Counted from the stretch's first letter, positions 32,664 through 42,156 are shown. The stretch: DNA of 64,000 nucleotides from an uncultured Eubacteriales bacterium (GCA_900546845.1 UREK01000002.1:1-64000); one strand, 5' to 3'. Made by a program: numbers and translations. The notes: generated by a model from the letters alone, not told the origin.

Positions 32664-34625
32664 ATGGACGAAGCAAAAAAGTATTACATCACAACGGCCA
32701 TAGCCTATACCTCGGCTAAGCCTCACATCGGCAACACATATGAAATCGTGCTGGCAGACGCCATTGCCCGGTATAAGCGCATGACCGGCTATCGCGTATA
32801 CTTCCAGACCGGCACCGACGAGCACGGGCAGAAGATCCAGCAAAAGGCGGAAGCTGCCGGCGTCACGCCCCAGGAATATGTGGACGGCGTCGCCGGGGAG
32901 ATCCGCCGCATCTGGGATCTGATGAACACCAGCTACGACAAATTTGTCCGCACCTCGGATCCGGAACATGCGGCGAAGGTGCAGAAGATATTCAAGCGGC
33001 TCTACGATCAGGGGGATATTTATAAAGGCAAATATCAAGGCAAATACTGCACGCCCTGCGAAAGCTTCTGGACCGAGAGTCAGCTCAAGGACGGCAAGTG
33101 CCCGGACTGCGGCCGGGAGGTACAGGACGCGGAAGAGGAAGCCTATTTCTTTCGGATGAGCAAATATGCCAACAGGCTCCTCGAGTACATTGAGGAGCAT
33201 CCGGAGTTCATCCAGCCGGAATCCCGGAAGAACGAGATGGTCAACAACTTCCTCAAGCCGGGTCTCCAGGATCTCTGCGTTTCCCGGACCTCGTTCACGT
33301 GGGGCATCCCCGTGGAGTTTGATCCCAAGCATGTGGTCTATGTATGGCTTGATGCCCTGACCAACTACATCACCTTCTGCGGCTATGATCCAGACGGTAA
33401 TCACAGTGAGCAGTATAAGGACTTTTGGCCCGCGGATCTCCACCTGATCGGCAAGGACATCGTCCGGTTCCATACCATCTATTGGCCTATCTTCCTCATG
33501 GCCTTGGGCGAGCCCCTTCCCAAGCAGGTGTTCGGCCATCCCTGGCTGCTTGTGGGCAGCGGCAAGATGAGCAAATCCGTTGGCAACGTGATCTATGCAG
33601 ACGATCTGGTGGAGCAGTTCGGTGTGGATGCAATCCGCTACTTCGTCCTCCATGAAATCCCCTTCGCAAACGATGGAGTGATGACCTATGAACTCATTAT
33701 CGAGCGGGTGAACACGGAACTGGCCAACATCCTAGGCAACTTGGTCAACCGGACAATCGCCATGGATCAAAAGTACTTTGGCGGCCAGGTCGTGGCTCCC
33801 TCTGCCGCCGAGCCGGTCGACGAGGAGCTCAAGGCAATAGCGCTCGCTCTGCCCGCCCGGGTGGAGGCCCGGATGAACGAGCTGAAGGTGGCGGACGCCA
33901 TGGACGAAATCTTCGCCCTGCTGCGCCGCGCAAACAAGTATATCGATGAGACTGCCCCCTGGACTATGGCCAAGGATGCGGAAAAGCGGGAACGCCTCGG
34001 CACGGTGCTATATAATCTGTTGGAAGCCATCCGCTTCTCCGCGATCCTGCTCGCGCCCTATCTTCCGGATACCTCCGCGCGGATCCTGCGGCAGCTCAAT
34101 GTGGAAAATGAAGGCATAGCTTCCCTGTCCAGATTTGGCGGCATGCCAGTAGGCAGAACGGTAGGCCAGGCGGAGATCCTCTTCAGTCGTATCGACCGGG
34201 AGCAGAAGCTCGCGGAGCTCGAAGCCTGGCAGGAGTCGAAAGCCAAAGCTGCCCTCCCCGCGGTGGAGGTGGAACCACAGCTCGCTGAGAATGTGGACTT
34301 TGATACTTTCTGCCGCAGCGACTTCCGCGTGGTAAAAGTCAAGGATTGTCAGCGCGTAAAGAAGTCGGAGAAGCTCCTTCGCTTCACCTTGGATGATGGT
34401 ACCGGCGTTGATCGCCAGATCCTCTCCGGCATCGCAAAATACTACCAGCCTGAGGATCTCATTGGGAAAACATTGGTGGCTATCGTAAACCTGCCTCCCC
34501 GGAAGATGATGGGGCTGGAAAGCCGGGGCATGCTTATCTCCGCCGTCCATACGGAACGGGGCGAAGAACGGCTCAGCCTCATCATGGTAGACGATAGTAT
34601 TCCCGCCGGGGCAAAACTCTGCTGA
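32664..34625 (+). CDS. metG: Methionine-tRNA ligase
   Basis: 653 residues. Charges tRNA-Met with methionine. Class I synthetase: HIGN at 21-24, then a single-knuckle zinc site in the connective peptide (CTPC...CPDC near 130-150), KMSKS near residue 303, an alpha-helical anticodon-binding domain, and a C-terminal EMAP/OB-fold tRNA-binding domain from about 545 (FCRSDFRVVKVKDCQRV, LPPRKMMGLESRGM). Ribosome site GGGAGGA. Controlled by the T-box directly upstream. tatD follows two bases after the stop, a common Firmicute arrangement. Confidence 0.97.
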   Translation: MDEAKKYYITTAIAYTSAKPHIGNTYEIVLADAIARYKRMTGYRVYFQTGTDEHGQKIQQKAEAAGVTPQEYVDGVAGEIRRIWDLMNTSYDKFVRTSDPEHAAKVQKIFKRLYDQGDIYKGKYQGKYCTPCESFWTESQLKDGKCPDCGREVQDAEEEAYFFRMSKYANRLLEYIEEHPEFIQPESRKNEMVNNFLKPGLQDLCVSRTSFTWGIPVEFDPKHVVYVWLDALTNYITFCGYDPDGNHSEQYKDFWPADLHLIGKDIVRFHTIYWPIFLMALGEPLPKQVFGHPWLLVGSGKMSKSVGNVIYADDLVEQFGVDAIRYFVLHEIPFANDGVMTYELIIERVNTELANILGNLVNRTIAMDQKYFGGQVVAPSAAEPVDEELKAIALALPARVEARMNELKVADAMDEIFALLRRANKYIDETAPWTMAKDAEKRERLGTVLYNLLEAIRFSAILLAPYLPDTSARILRQLNVENEGIASLSRFGGMPVGRTVGQAEILFSRIDREQKLAELEAWQESKAKAALPAVEVEPQLAENVDFDTFCRSDFRVVKVKDCQRVKKSEKLLRFTLDDGTGVDRQILSGIAKYYQPEDLIGKTLVAIVNLPPRKMMGLESRGMLISAVHTERGEERLSLIMVDDSIPAGAKLC

Positions 34626-34626
34626 T

Positions 34627-35394
34627 ATGATGTACTTCGACACCCATACGCATCTGACGGACGAACGCTTTGATGCGGATCGCGCTGCGCTGCTCGCGGC
34701 ATTGCCTGGGCGCGGGCTTGCCCTTGCGCTTGATGTTGCGTGCGAAATCGCAGATTTTCTCAAGACCCAAACCTTGACCCAAACGTATCCTTGGATTTAC
34801 GGCGCGTATGGCGTTCACCCGCACTATGCTGCGGAAGTTCCGCGGGACTATCTTGATGCGGTGGAGGCGGCTTTGTGCGCCCCAAAAGCGAAGGCGCTCG
34901 GTGAGATCGGTCTGGATTACCATTACGATTTTGCACCGCGTGAAACGCAGCGCCGCGTGTTTGCAGAGCAGCTTGAACTGGCGCAGTCGCTTCATGTACC
35001 CGTTATACTCCACATCCGGGAGGCGTTTGGAGATTGCATGGACATCCTGCGGGCGCACAAAAATGGCCTTTGCGGCGTGATGCACTGCTTCTCAGGAAGC
35101 GCAGAGACCGCGCGGGAATGTGTAGAGCTTGGGCTGTACATCGCTTTCGGCGGGGCAGTTACCTTCAAAAATGCGCATAAACCTCTGGATGCGGCGGTGT
35201 GCGTGCCGCTTGAACGGCTTCTGTTGGAAACGGACTGCCCTTATATGACACCCGTTCCCCACCGAGGCGAACGCAATGATCCCTCCCATATCCCGCTCAT
35301 TGCGGAAAAGATTGCACAGGCGCGCGGAATGGATGCAAAAGCGCTTATGCTGGAAACGCTTCAAAATGGGAAGCAGCTGTTTCAAATTGAATAA
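34627..35394 (+). CDS. tatD: TatD-family metal-dependent hydrolase
   Basis: 255 residues, TIM-barrel amidohydrolase fold. Metal ligands: HTH at residues 7-9, Glu in ALGEIGLDYH, His in LHIREAF and in MHCFSGS, and Asp in LLLETDCPYM. TatD enzymes act as 3'-5' DNases or in tRNA/DNA quality control. Starts two bases after metG and should share its T-box transcript. Ends just before a MITE-like repeat, which may help terminate the message. Confidence 0.95.
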   Translation: MMYFDTHTHLTDERFDADRAALLAALPGRGLALALDVACEIADFLKTQTLTQTYPWIYGAYGVHPHYAAEVPRDYLDAVEAALCAPKAKALGEIGLDYHYDFAPRETQRRVFAEQLELAQSLHVPVILHIREAFGDCMDILRAHKNGLCGVMHCFSGSAETARECVELGLYIAFGGAVTFKNAHKPLDAAVCVPLERLLLETDCPYMTPVPHRGERNDPSHIPLIAEKIAQARGMDAKALMLETLQNGKQLFQIE

Positions 35395-35397
35395 CCC

Positions 35398-35598
35398 CAG
35401 CTTGTCGAAAAAGTCTCGTTGGGATTGTCAAGGGCCGCAGCCCCTTGACTTTCAATCGCGAGCAGCGACCTGTGCGGTGCGAGCGAAAAAGCCTTGCGCC
35501 GCAAGGCTTTCTTTACACGGAGCGCTGGCCATGCCATCGGCGCAAGCGCGACGTGAATCCCTCGATAAAGTGGCATCTGCCACTTTATCGACAGCCTG
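35398..35598. repeat. MITE-like element with imperfect terminal inverted repeats
   Basis: A 201-bp noncoding block. The left end CAGCTTGTCGAAAAAGT (35398-35414) is the inverse of the right end (35582-35598) at 14 of 17 positions. Inside are three hairpins: GTCAAGGG/CCCTTGAC (35427-35449), AAAGCCTTGCG and its complement (35488-35510), and a perfect 14-bp stem (35562-35591). No transposase frame. The structure suggests a miniature inverted-repeat element or mobile intergenic repeat. Confidence 0.7.
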
Positions 35599-35602
35599 AT
35601 CC

Positions 35603-35646
35603 ATAAAAAGGGCACGGCCGGTGAGAAATTCTTGCCGGCCGTGCCC
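35603..35646 (-). terminator. Terminator of the GntR gene
   Basis: A perfect 12-bp stem GGGCACGGCCGG / CCGGCCGTGCCC (35610-35621, 35635-35646) is followed on the minus strand by TTTTTATGG, 18 bp after the regulator stop. Confidence 0.85.
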
Positions 35647-35664
35647 TGTATCCTAGGCTATCTT

Positions 35665-36342
35665 TTAATTGAGCAGCGGGGATACGAGCAAAAGCGTCTT
35701 TGTGCTTTCTAGATGTGTGCGCAACACAGCGCAGGCGAGCTCCGCGTCCCTGCTGCGGCAAGCGTCGATCAGCATCTGATGCTCCTTGATTGCTTTAAAG
35801 GCGCGGTCATCCTCTTTTTTCTTGGGATAAAAGGGACGCAAATAGCGATCCGAATTCGCATGCAGCTGGTCGATCATCGAAAGGGCGACGTCGTTGTTGC
35901 AGGGGGCGTAAAGGGCAAAATGGAACTGGAGGTTCAACGTATCATACCGCTGTGGATTGCGCTCAGCCTGGAACTCATCCAGAATTTCCTGTGCATGTGT
36001 CAAATCATGCTCAGTCATGAGCGGAATCGCGGTTTTGAACGTGCCGACCTCCAGCAAAATGCGCGTATCCATCACATTTTCAAGCTCATGCGGCGTCAGC
36101 TTTGTGACCACAGCGCCACGGTTGGGGTAAATGCGCACAAGCCCTTGCGCCTCCAGTTGGCGGAACGCCTCGCGTACCGGAATATGGCTCACGCTGAGTG
36201 CAGCCGAGATTTCATCCTGCCTGAGCGGCATGCCGCCCGGAAGCACGCCCCGGACGATTGCCATTCGGATCACCTGGAACACCCAGTCACGCGCCGCCAT
36301 CGTTTTGGGCAGCATTTCGTTTGCTATTTTCTTTAATTCCAT
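35665..36342 (-). CDS. GntR-family regulator (FadR/FCD subfamily)
   Basis: 225 residues. Residues ~15-75 form the GntR winged helix (RQDEISAALSVSHIPVREAFRQLEAQGLV), followed by an all-helical FCD ligand-binding domain with Asp/His metal-binding residues (MDTRILLE, FHFAL, HQMLIDA). The family usually represses genes for organic acid or sugar acid use. No obvious target operon adjoins it; it is monocistronic with its own terminator and an extended -10 (TGCTATAAT) upstream. The ATG at 36340-36342 is preferred over a GTG nine bases earlier that sits on the ribosome site. Confidence 0.92.
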   Translation of the reverse strand: MELKKIANEMLPKTMAARDWVFQVIRMAIVRGVLPGGMPLRQDEISAALSVSHIPVREAFRQLEAQGLVRIYPNRGAVVTKLTPHELENVMDTRILLEVGTFKTAIPLMTEHDLTHAQEILDEFQAERNPQRYDTLNLQFHFALYAPCNNDVALSMIDQLHANSDRYLRPFYPKKKEDDRAFKAIKEHQMLIDACRSRDAELACAVLRTHLESTKTLLLVSPLLN

Positions 36343-36480
36343 CTTAACCACGCACCTTCTTTGAAATCGTAAAAAGATATATGCCCGTTCATTTGGAATA
36401 TTATAGCATAATCTTATACTCTTCCCTGCAATTCGTCAAGGAATTAATTCATTGTGTGCGCGATACAAAGACACAGTCTT

Positions 36481-38841
36481 TTAACCGCCATCTAAAAGCT
36501 CGATGTCATCCAAAACGATTTCTGCGCTTTTTATCTGGATTAAACCAGACTTCCGCACCGGGCCGGTCATTTGTTTTCCATTCACGGAAAGCTCCGGGTG
36601 TTCGGGAATGACGGAATAGCGGTAAGCCGTGTCGCTGCTGACCGAAAAGTCCGTAAACTCTACTTTTCCTGTCTGTCCCGTCCATTCCTTAATGAACGTA
36701 GCGCCCCCGCCATAAGCATCCTCGCGGTATAGTTTATACCGGATATGGGACTGCCGTGCCGTAAAGGAAACCGTCGGGATCTGCGCATTGGAAATGGTCA
36801 CCGTTAAATCGCGTACCGGAATCGGGACACTCCAATATTGCGTTGTTGCCTTTGGCTCCGTCCCAATGCGGAACACTTCACGCAATACGCTGTCTTCCGG
36901 CGTAAACGAATTTGCGAGCACCGCCGTGTGTTCCGCTGAAAGGGTACGCCTGTCCAGCGTATATTCTGCGACGCCTTCCGGCATGGTAAAGTCCGGCGCC
37001 TGCTTTCCCTCGTACAAAAAGGAAAATACTTCCCGCAGAATTAACGCCGGATATTTGCCGCCCGTCGCGTCGGCTGGGAGCATCCCATCCGATGCGTTGT
37101 CGTAGCCGATCCAAACGCAGGCCGCATATTCCGGGTTATAAGCGGCCATCCATGCGTCCCGGTTGCCGCTATCCACGCCCACGGTTCCGGTTTTTCCCGC
37201 AAGCGGGATCTCCAACTCGCCCAGCCTGCGGCCGGTCCCTTCCTCAATCGCGCTTTCGAGCATGCTGGTCAGAATATAGGTGTTTTCTTCCCGCATTACA
37301 CGTTTGGCTTCCGGTTCGTATTCGTAGAGCACACGCCCCTGCACATCCGTGATGCAGCGGACCACCGTAGGCGTATCATAGACACCGCCGGACGCAAATG
37401 CCGCGTACGCACCCGCGAGCTGCCAAGGCGATACGCCATAGGTAAACCCGCCAAGCGCGAGCGTAAGGCTCGTGTCCGCCTCGTCGAACGAAATGCCGAG
37501 CGATTCGGCAAACGCCTTCCCCTGTCCCAGCCCAACCTCGCTCAACACCTTCACGGCCGGGACGTTCAGCGAGCGCTGCACCGCCTCGCGCATCGTAACC
37601 CAGCCGTAGTACTTGCCATTGAAATTGCTCGGCGTATAATCGGCGAAGGTGGTCGGCTCATCGAGTAGCATAGAGGCCGCCGTGTAGCCGCAAAGCTCCA
37701 GCGCCGGCGCGTATGCGATGATGGGCTTGATGACCGAACCCGGCTGCCGGCGGATACGCGTAGCCCGGTTAAAAGCCATCGCCACATCGGATTCCCGGCC
37801 GCCGACCATCGCCGTAATATATCCAGTCCCCGCCTGCTGGACGGCGATCGCCCCTTCGCAATCCGGAGCCGGAAAAAACGAATCGTCAGCAAAGACGGCT
37901 TCACAGCGGGCTTGCAGCGCAGGGTCGAGCGCAGTATAAATCCGGTATCCGCCGGTGAGCAGCGCTTCCATATCAACGCCGAGAAGCTCTGCGGAGGTAC
38001 TCAGCGCCGCATCAATATAATACCCGCGCGGCGCTTCCGCAACATCCACAATTTCAAGCGGCTCGGCGCGCGCGGCATCCCGCTCCGCTTCGGAAATATG
38101 CCCGTACTCGCACATCAGCGAAAGGATGTTGTTCCGCCTGCGAAGGCAATCCTCCGGCTTCAGATGCGGCGCATAATTTGTCGGGGACTTGAGCACACCC
38201 GCGAGCGCTGCCGCCTGCGCGATGCTCAGTTCCGATGCATGCACGCCAAAATAGCCGAGCGCCGCCGCTTCCACGCCATAATAACCACGCCCGAAATATA
38301 CAAAATTCAAGTACATCTCAAGAATTTCATCCTTGGAATATTTCTTTTCCATCTGATAGGCTAAAACGGCTTCTTCCAGCTTGCGGCTGATCGTCTTATC
38401 CGCGCTCAGGTGGCTGAGCTTGATGAGCTGCTGCGTGATCGTGGACGCACCCTGCACATAGCCGCCGGCCTTGATGTCCTCCCAGGCGGCACCGGCGATG
38501 CGGATGAGGTCGATCCCCGGGTGCTCATAAAACCGGGCGTCCTCCGCGGAGATGAACGCCATGCGCACATGCTTCGGAATGTCGGAAATGGGAACTGAAA
38601 CACGATCCTCAGCCGCATGCAGCCGCAGCGTTTCCTTGTCATCCTTGTCATACAGGATCAGCGTTTCCGGCGCACCCAGGATATTTTCCGGATCGAACTC
38701 ACGCCATGCGTCCAGTTTAAGTAACGCGACGGCAAAAAAAAGCACAAAGCAGGTTGCTGCCAGCGCAAACGCAAGCAAAACCGCCTTCAGGACGGTACAC
38801 AAAACGGATCTTTTCTTCTTTTTCGGTTTTTCAGAACGCAT
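36481..38841 (-). CDS. Class A penicillin-binding protein (bifunctional)
   Basis: 786 residues from the ATG at 38839-38841, behind GGGGAGG. Basic N-terminus, one membrane anchor (about 15-38), glycosyltransferase domain (EDARFYEHPG, GASTITQQLIK, ILEMYLNFVYFGRGYYG) and transpeptidase domain with SVIK (RQPGSVIKPI), SLN (QRSLNVPA) and KTGTVG. A ~110-residue C-terminal fibronectin-like tail follows. PBP1a-type enzymes both polymerise and cross-link glycan outside the membrane. It stands alone between the GntR gene and a membrane protein gene. Confidence 0.95.
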   Translation of the reverse strand: MRSEKPKKKKRSVLCTVLKAVLLAFALAATCFVLFFAVALLKLDAWREFDPENILGAPETLILYDKDDKETLRLHAAEDRVSVPISDIPKHVRMAFISAEDARFYEHPGIDLIRIAGAAWEDIKAGGYVQGASTITQQLIKLSHLSADKTISRKLEEAVLAYQMEKKYSKDEILEMYLNFVYFGRGYYGVEAAALGYFGVHASELSIAQAAALAGVLKSPTNYAPHLKPEDCLRRRNNILSLMCEYGHISEAERDAARAEPLEIVDVAEAPRGYYIDAALSTSAELLGVDMEALLTGGYRIYTALDPALQARCEAVFADDSFFPAPDCEGAIAVQQAGTGYITAMVGGRESDVAMAFNRATRIRRQPGSVIKPIIAYAPALELCGYTAASMLLDEPTTFADYTPSNFNGKYYGWVTMREAVQRSLNVPAVKVLSEVGLGQGKAFAESLGISFDEADTSLTLALGGFTYGVSPWQLAGAYAAFASGGVYDTPTVVRCITDVQGRVLYEYEPEAKRVMREENTYILTSMLESAIEEGTGRRLGELEIPLAGKTGTVGVDSGNRDAWMAAYNPEYAACVWIGYDNASDGMLPADATGGKYPALILREVFSFLYEGKQAPDFTMPEGVAEYTLDRRTLSAEHTAVLANSFTPEDSVLREVFRIGTEPKATTQYWSVPIPVRDLTVTISNAQIPTVSFTARQSHIRYKLYREDAYGGGATFIKEWTGQTGKVEFTDFSVSSDTAYRYSVIPEHPELSVNGKQMTGPVRKSGLIQIKSAEIVLDDIELLDGG

Positions 38842-38903
38842 GGAATCGCCTCCCCTATCAGTATTGCCTGATATGAGGCGCGATAGTACCATTTTATTTT
38901 TGT

Positions 38904-39440
38904 TTAACGGCGCGGGATCACGGCATTGCGGATGCGCGTAAGATAGATCTTCTGGCAGGTTAAATAAAGAAAATCATAAGCGAGAAATGCAGCTTGCAGA
39001 AGCGGGACCACCCACCAAAGCGGGATGGGGAGTTCCAGTGCGCTAAGGTCGTAGCCCATCACGAACACGGCGAGCAGCACAGCGAGCGCAAAGAAAAAGT
39101 TGCAGTACAAGAGCTTTAAGATGGAGCCAACCAAGCGGTCTCCGATGCGCTCATCCAAAAACGTTTTAAATATCCCATAATGCCCAAGCAGGAACGCGTA
39201 TGGAACAAGAGCTATTTTGGACGGCAGGAGCAGGAACCCAAGCCCGGCTGAAGCAGCAAAAATTAGAAATGCGCTGAGATACGCATGCTCCGCACAGAGA
39301 ATATACACAAAAAACGAAGATAAAAAATAGCAGGCGATCCGCATCGTCGGCAGCACGGCAGCGGCATACAGCGAAAGCATGGTCAGCGCAATGCACATGG
39401 CGCTGAGCGTGATCTGTTTTGCGGGGGAAAGCTTCAGCAT
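38904..39440 (-). CDS. Polytopic membrane protein of unknown function
   Basis: 178 residues with about five to six hydrophobic segments (10-30, 35-50, 53-68, 75-92, 110-130, 143-160). The arrangement LTMLSLYAAAVLPTMRIACYFLSSFFVYIL recalls the substrate-binding S components of ECF transporters or the DUF2232 family, but no motif fixes this. It is downstream of the DnaJ-like gene in the same orientation (20 bp gap), forming a cluster with DUF5685. No enzymatic residues are evident. Function unknown. Confidence 0.75.
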   Translation of the reverse strand: MLKLSPAKQITLSAMCIALTMLSLYAAAVLPTMRIACYFLSSFFVYILCAEHAYLSAFLIFAASAGLGFLLLPSKIALVPYAFLLGHYGIFKTFLDERIGDRLVGSILKLLYCNFFFALAVLLAVFVMGYDLSALELPIPLWWVVPLLQAAFLAYDFLYLTCQKIYLTRIRNAVIPRR

Positions 39441-39460
39441 TTATGTACCTCGCTCCTTCC

Positions 39461-40087
39461 TTAGCAGCAGCGGATCAGGTCGCCACCCATGCATTCACAG
39501 CAGCAATCCGCACAGAGCAGCCCGGAACAAACGTCACAACCCGAACAGGACGAGTCGTATCCTGAAGCCTGGCGGGTATAGGGGTTTCCGGTCGTGCGCA
39601 GGGTTTTATATGCGTTTGCATACTCCGCGTTTCCAGGTTCCTGATGATATGCGCGGCTGATGTAATCGTTCGCCTTGTCGTACCAGCCTTGGCGGAGATA
39701 GATGATGCCGTAAAGGTAATACCACTCCGCGTTGCGCACGGAAATGCTGTCGAGCACCTGCTTGGCGGCTTGCAGGTTGTTCTGGTTGATGAAGGCACGC
39801 GCCCGCGCAAAGTCTGCCGCGCTCGGGCCGGAATAGGTGGAGCCTTGGCCGCTGTAACCATAGTTGGAATAGGTTCCAGAGCCGGAAGCCTGCGACGAGC
39901 TGGCCTTTTTCGTGAGCGCTTCATACGCCTCATTGATCTCAACGAGCTTTTCGTTTGCAAGCTCTTTAAGATCTGTATCCGTGTATTTATCGGGGTGGTA
40001 CTTCTTCACAAGCTTCAAATACGCTGTGCGGATCTCCTCCTGCGAAGCGCCTTCGCTTACACCAAGCACCTTATACGGGTTGTTCAT
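39461..40087 (-). CDS. DnaJ-domain protein with cysteine-rich tail
   Basis: 209 residues from the ATG at 40085-40087. Residues 1-65 are a J domain with the HPD motif (KKYHPDKYTD) that stimulates Hsp70 ATPase. Then a Ser/Gly/Tyr-rich linker (~70-110), two TPR-like helices (residues ~115-180, RARAFINQNNLQAAKQVLD and WYYLYGIIYLRQGWYDKANDY), and a tail with ten cysteines (SCSGCDVCSGLLCADCCCECMGG) that could bind zinc or an iron-sulfur cluster. It overlaps the DUF5685 gene by 17 bases, so the two are coupled. A co-chaperone for a metalloprotein is a guess. Confidence 0.85.
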   Translation of the reverse strand: MNNPYKVLGVSEGASQEEIRTAYLKLVKKYHPDKYTDTDLKELANEKLVEINEAYEALTKKASSSQASGSGTYSNYGYSGQGSTYSGPSAADFARARAFINQNNLQAAKQVLDSISVRNAEWYYLYGIIYLRQGWYDKANDYISRAYHQEPGNAEYANAYKTLRTTGNPYTRQASGYDSSCSGCDVCSGLLCADCCCECMGGDLIRCC

Positions 40088-40916
40088 GTTTGCCTCCCAG
40101 CAACATCTGCGTCTTTGCAGCGCAGCCATTATACAGAATATTATCCAATATTTCACGGTTCGCTGCAATATCCAATAGCTCATAGGCTTTGATTGCCTCG
40201 TTGAGCGAATACCACATTACGAACCCAGCGCGTGCAGCGTCCGCGCCTGTGACGTTGAAAACGTTGTAAGCGCCCGCGCGCACGTCTCGTTCCCGATCCT
40301 CCCAAGCATCGGCCAAATAAACCCATTTACCAATGTTGTAAAGCAGCGCACCAAGCGCGGGGCGAATGCGGGCATTCGCAAGCTGCACGCCGCTGCATGC
40401 GGCGGCGCGCAGCATGCGTGCAAAGCAATCCGCGGGCGCGTCAAGCTCATCGCAGCGTTTGCGCTCCAGCTCGGAAAGCGCGGCGATGCCGGATGCGATT
40501 GCCTGCACCATTTCCGGCCGTTCGGCCGACACGCGTTTTTCCGCATGGCGTAGCATCCCCTTTCCAAGGAAAGCGGACGCTTTCCGCTCATCCCGCCAGT
40601 CATCCTGCAGTTTATACCAGGCAAGCGCCAGGTTGAGATCGGCTGAAAAACGCAGCGCGTCCGAATCCGGCGCAAAGAGGCGTTTTTTGTGGAACGGCTT
40701 ATAGCCGCAACGCCGCATAGTGCAAGCCCCCGGCGCACTGCCGGAAAGGCCGGTCAAAAGCATGGCGATAAACGTGCTGTCATAATTGAGCGTCAGCCGG
40801 GCTGCCTGGCCGAAGCGGCTCCCGATAGAGGCGCAAAGGCCGCAGTAATACGCGTTATACTGCGCCAGCTCCCTCACCTTCAGCTCGCTTTTCAGCGGTA
40901 CTACATATCCGAACAT
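40071..40916 (-). CDS. DUF5685-family protein
   Basis: 281 residues, largely helical, no signal peptide. The conserved N-terminus FGYVVPLKSELKVRELAQYNAYYCGLCASIG is the mark of DUF5685, with a CxxC pair (YCGLC) and a later CTMRRCGYKP. Helices later contain DSTFIAML and YLADAWEDRERD, where acidic residues could bind metal; the overall look is reminiscent of an all-alpha enzyme. No function is established. Encoded upstream of, and overlapping, the DnaJ-like gene, an association seen in other Clostridia as far as I recall. Ribosome site GAGGAAA. Confidence 0.8.
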   Translation of the reverse strand: MFGYVVPLKSELKVRELAQYNAYYCGLCASIGSRFGQAARLTLNYDSTFIAMLLTGLSGSAPGACTMRRCGYKPFHKKRLFAPDSDALRFSADLNLALAWYKLQDDWRDERKASAFLGKGMLRHAEKRVSAERPEMVQAIASGIAALSELERKRCDELDAPADCFARMLRAAACSGVQLANARIRPALGALLYNIGKWVYLADAWEDRERDVRAGAYNVFNVTGADAARAGFVMWYSLNEAIKAYELLDIAANREILDNILYNGCAAKTQMLLGGKHEQPV

Positions 40917-41001
40917 CGGCTTTCCTCAGCTTTGTATTAGGTATACCACGGTTTTATGACAGGCATGTGGCGAAGCCGCAACAAAATCGGCTGCGCTTCC
41001 C

Positions 41002-42156
41002 CTACCATTCCTCCGGCGCACTACACCCATGAAAACGGGCAAAGCGTACCAACGTCTTTTGAAGCGCGCAGCGCGGCAGCCGCTTTCCTGCTTCAGCCCA
41101 AACCCGCTTTACGACGAGCTGTTTCTCCGCACGGTCGCAGACCGCTTCGATCCGCCCAACAAAGCCCTCGCCATACAAAATGGGCAAAACATAATAACCA
41201 TACTGCCGCTTTGCGGGCGGCGTATAGATTTCCCAACGGTATTGGAAGCCGAAGATTGCTTCGATCAGCTTCCGATCCCACAGGAGGTTGTCCAGCGGTG
41301 CGATTAACTCACAGCGAGACGAAAATTTTTCCGTGCCGCAAGCTGCTTCCAGCAGCGGGATATCCCGCGCAAGCAAATACAGCGGCCAGCGGACTCCCTC
41401 CACTTCAACGGACACGAGTATTTCTTCCGCACAAAGGCTTTCGATCGCAGCGGTGCGCGCTGCCGCATCCAGGCCGCTGATTTCGAGGAAAGCGTCCGAC
41501 GGGCGGTTCCACAGCAGCCCGACGCTTCCGATCCGCCGAGCGACCATAAAGCGGTAGTAGTCCTCTACAGTTTTATTCGGATCCTCCGCGCGGAGAAGCT
41601 CTCGGGGCAAGTAACGCTCGGTAAGGTCGTAATACTTGCGCGTGCCCTGTTTGCTGAAGACGATGAGCTCCCCTCGGAAATACAGCGTTTCAAGCGCCGC
41701 ACGGCCAATGGGCGCCGCGCCCCAGGGCCAACGTATCTTTTCCCCGCCGCCCGGAATATCATCCGGACAGCACGGGCCTTTCGCTGCGACCGTTTCGCGC
41801 ACGCGCGCGAGTGCAGGGCGCACAGCATCCGCGTTATACGTTTCTGCCGCACGCCTCCGCGCAAAATACGGCCAATCCTCCACCGGGAAAATCGCCATGC
41901 ATTTATCCCAGTAATCAATAAGGCGCCGATCCTCATAAAGGAGCTCGTGCAGCATTTTTTTGCGGAACCCTTTCACGCGCGCTTGCAGCACGAGCTCGGC
42001 ATTCCGCCCGCAAACGTCAATTGGGTCATACTGGATGCAGCCTGCGCTGCGGATGAACGCGAGCGCGCCATCCTTCCCGGCATAGCGGTATGGTCCGAGT
42101 AAGCCGTGGCGCAGCAGCAGGAAGCGCGCTGCCTGCTGCTTTGTGATGGAGCGCAT
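41002..42156 (-). CDS. AlkZ/YcaQ-like winged-helix DNA glycosylase
   Basis: 384 residues of the HTH_42 (AlkZ/AlkX) family, which unhook DNA interstrand crosslinks or remove bulky alkylated bases. Family marks: ARFLLLRHGLLGPYRY at the N-terminus, GCIQYDPIDVCGRNAELVLQARV (the QYDP-type QxQ/QxD catalytic motif lies here), ELLYEDRRLIDYWDKCMAIFP with the conserved Trp-Asp, and LWDRKLIEAIFGFQYRWEIYTP at the end. Starts behind GAAGGGGAGG. Divides the DUF5685 cluster from pcp; the three-helix winged modules span the middle. Its substrate is inferred. Confidence 0.88.
   Translation of the reverse strand: MRSITKQQAARFLLLRHGLLGPYRYAGKDGALAFIRSAGCIQYDPIDVCGRNAELVLQARVKGFRKKMLHELLYEDRRLIDYWDKCMAIFPVEDWPYFARRRAAETYNADAVRPALARVRETVAAKGPCCPDDIPGGGEKIRWPWGAAPIGRAALETLYFRGELIVFSKQGTRKYYDLTERYLPRELLRAEDPNKTVEDYYRFMVARRIGSVGLLWNRPSDAFLEISGLDAAARTAAIESLCAEEILVSVEVEGVRWPLYLLARDIPLLEAACGTEKFSSRCELIAPLDNLLWDRKLIEAIFGFQYRWEIYTPPAKRQYGYYVLPILYGEGFVGRIEAVCDRAEKQLVVKRVWAEAGKRLPRCALQKTLVRFARFHGCSAPEEW

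Noticed and set aside
32373..33653. 426-codon minus-strand frame over the T-box and metG
   Set aside because: MetG motifs HIGN and the zinc cysteines are on the plus strand and the T-box reads on the plus strand.
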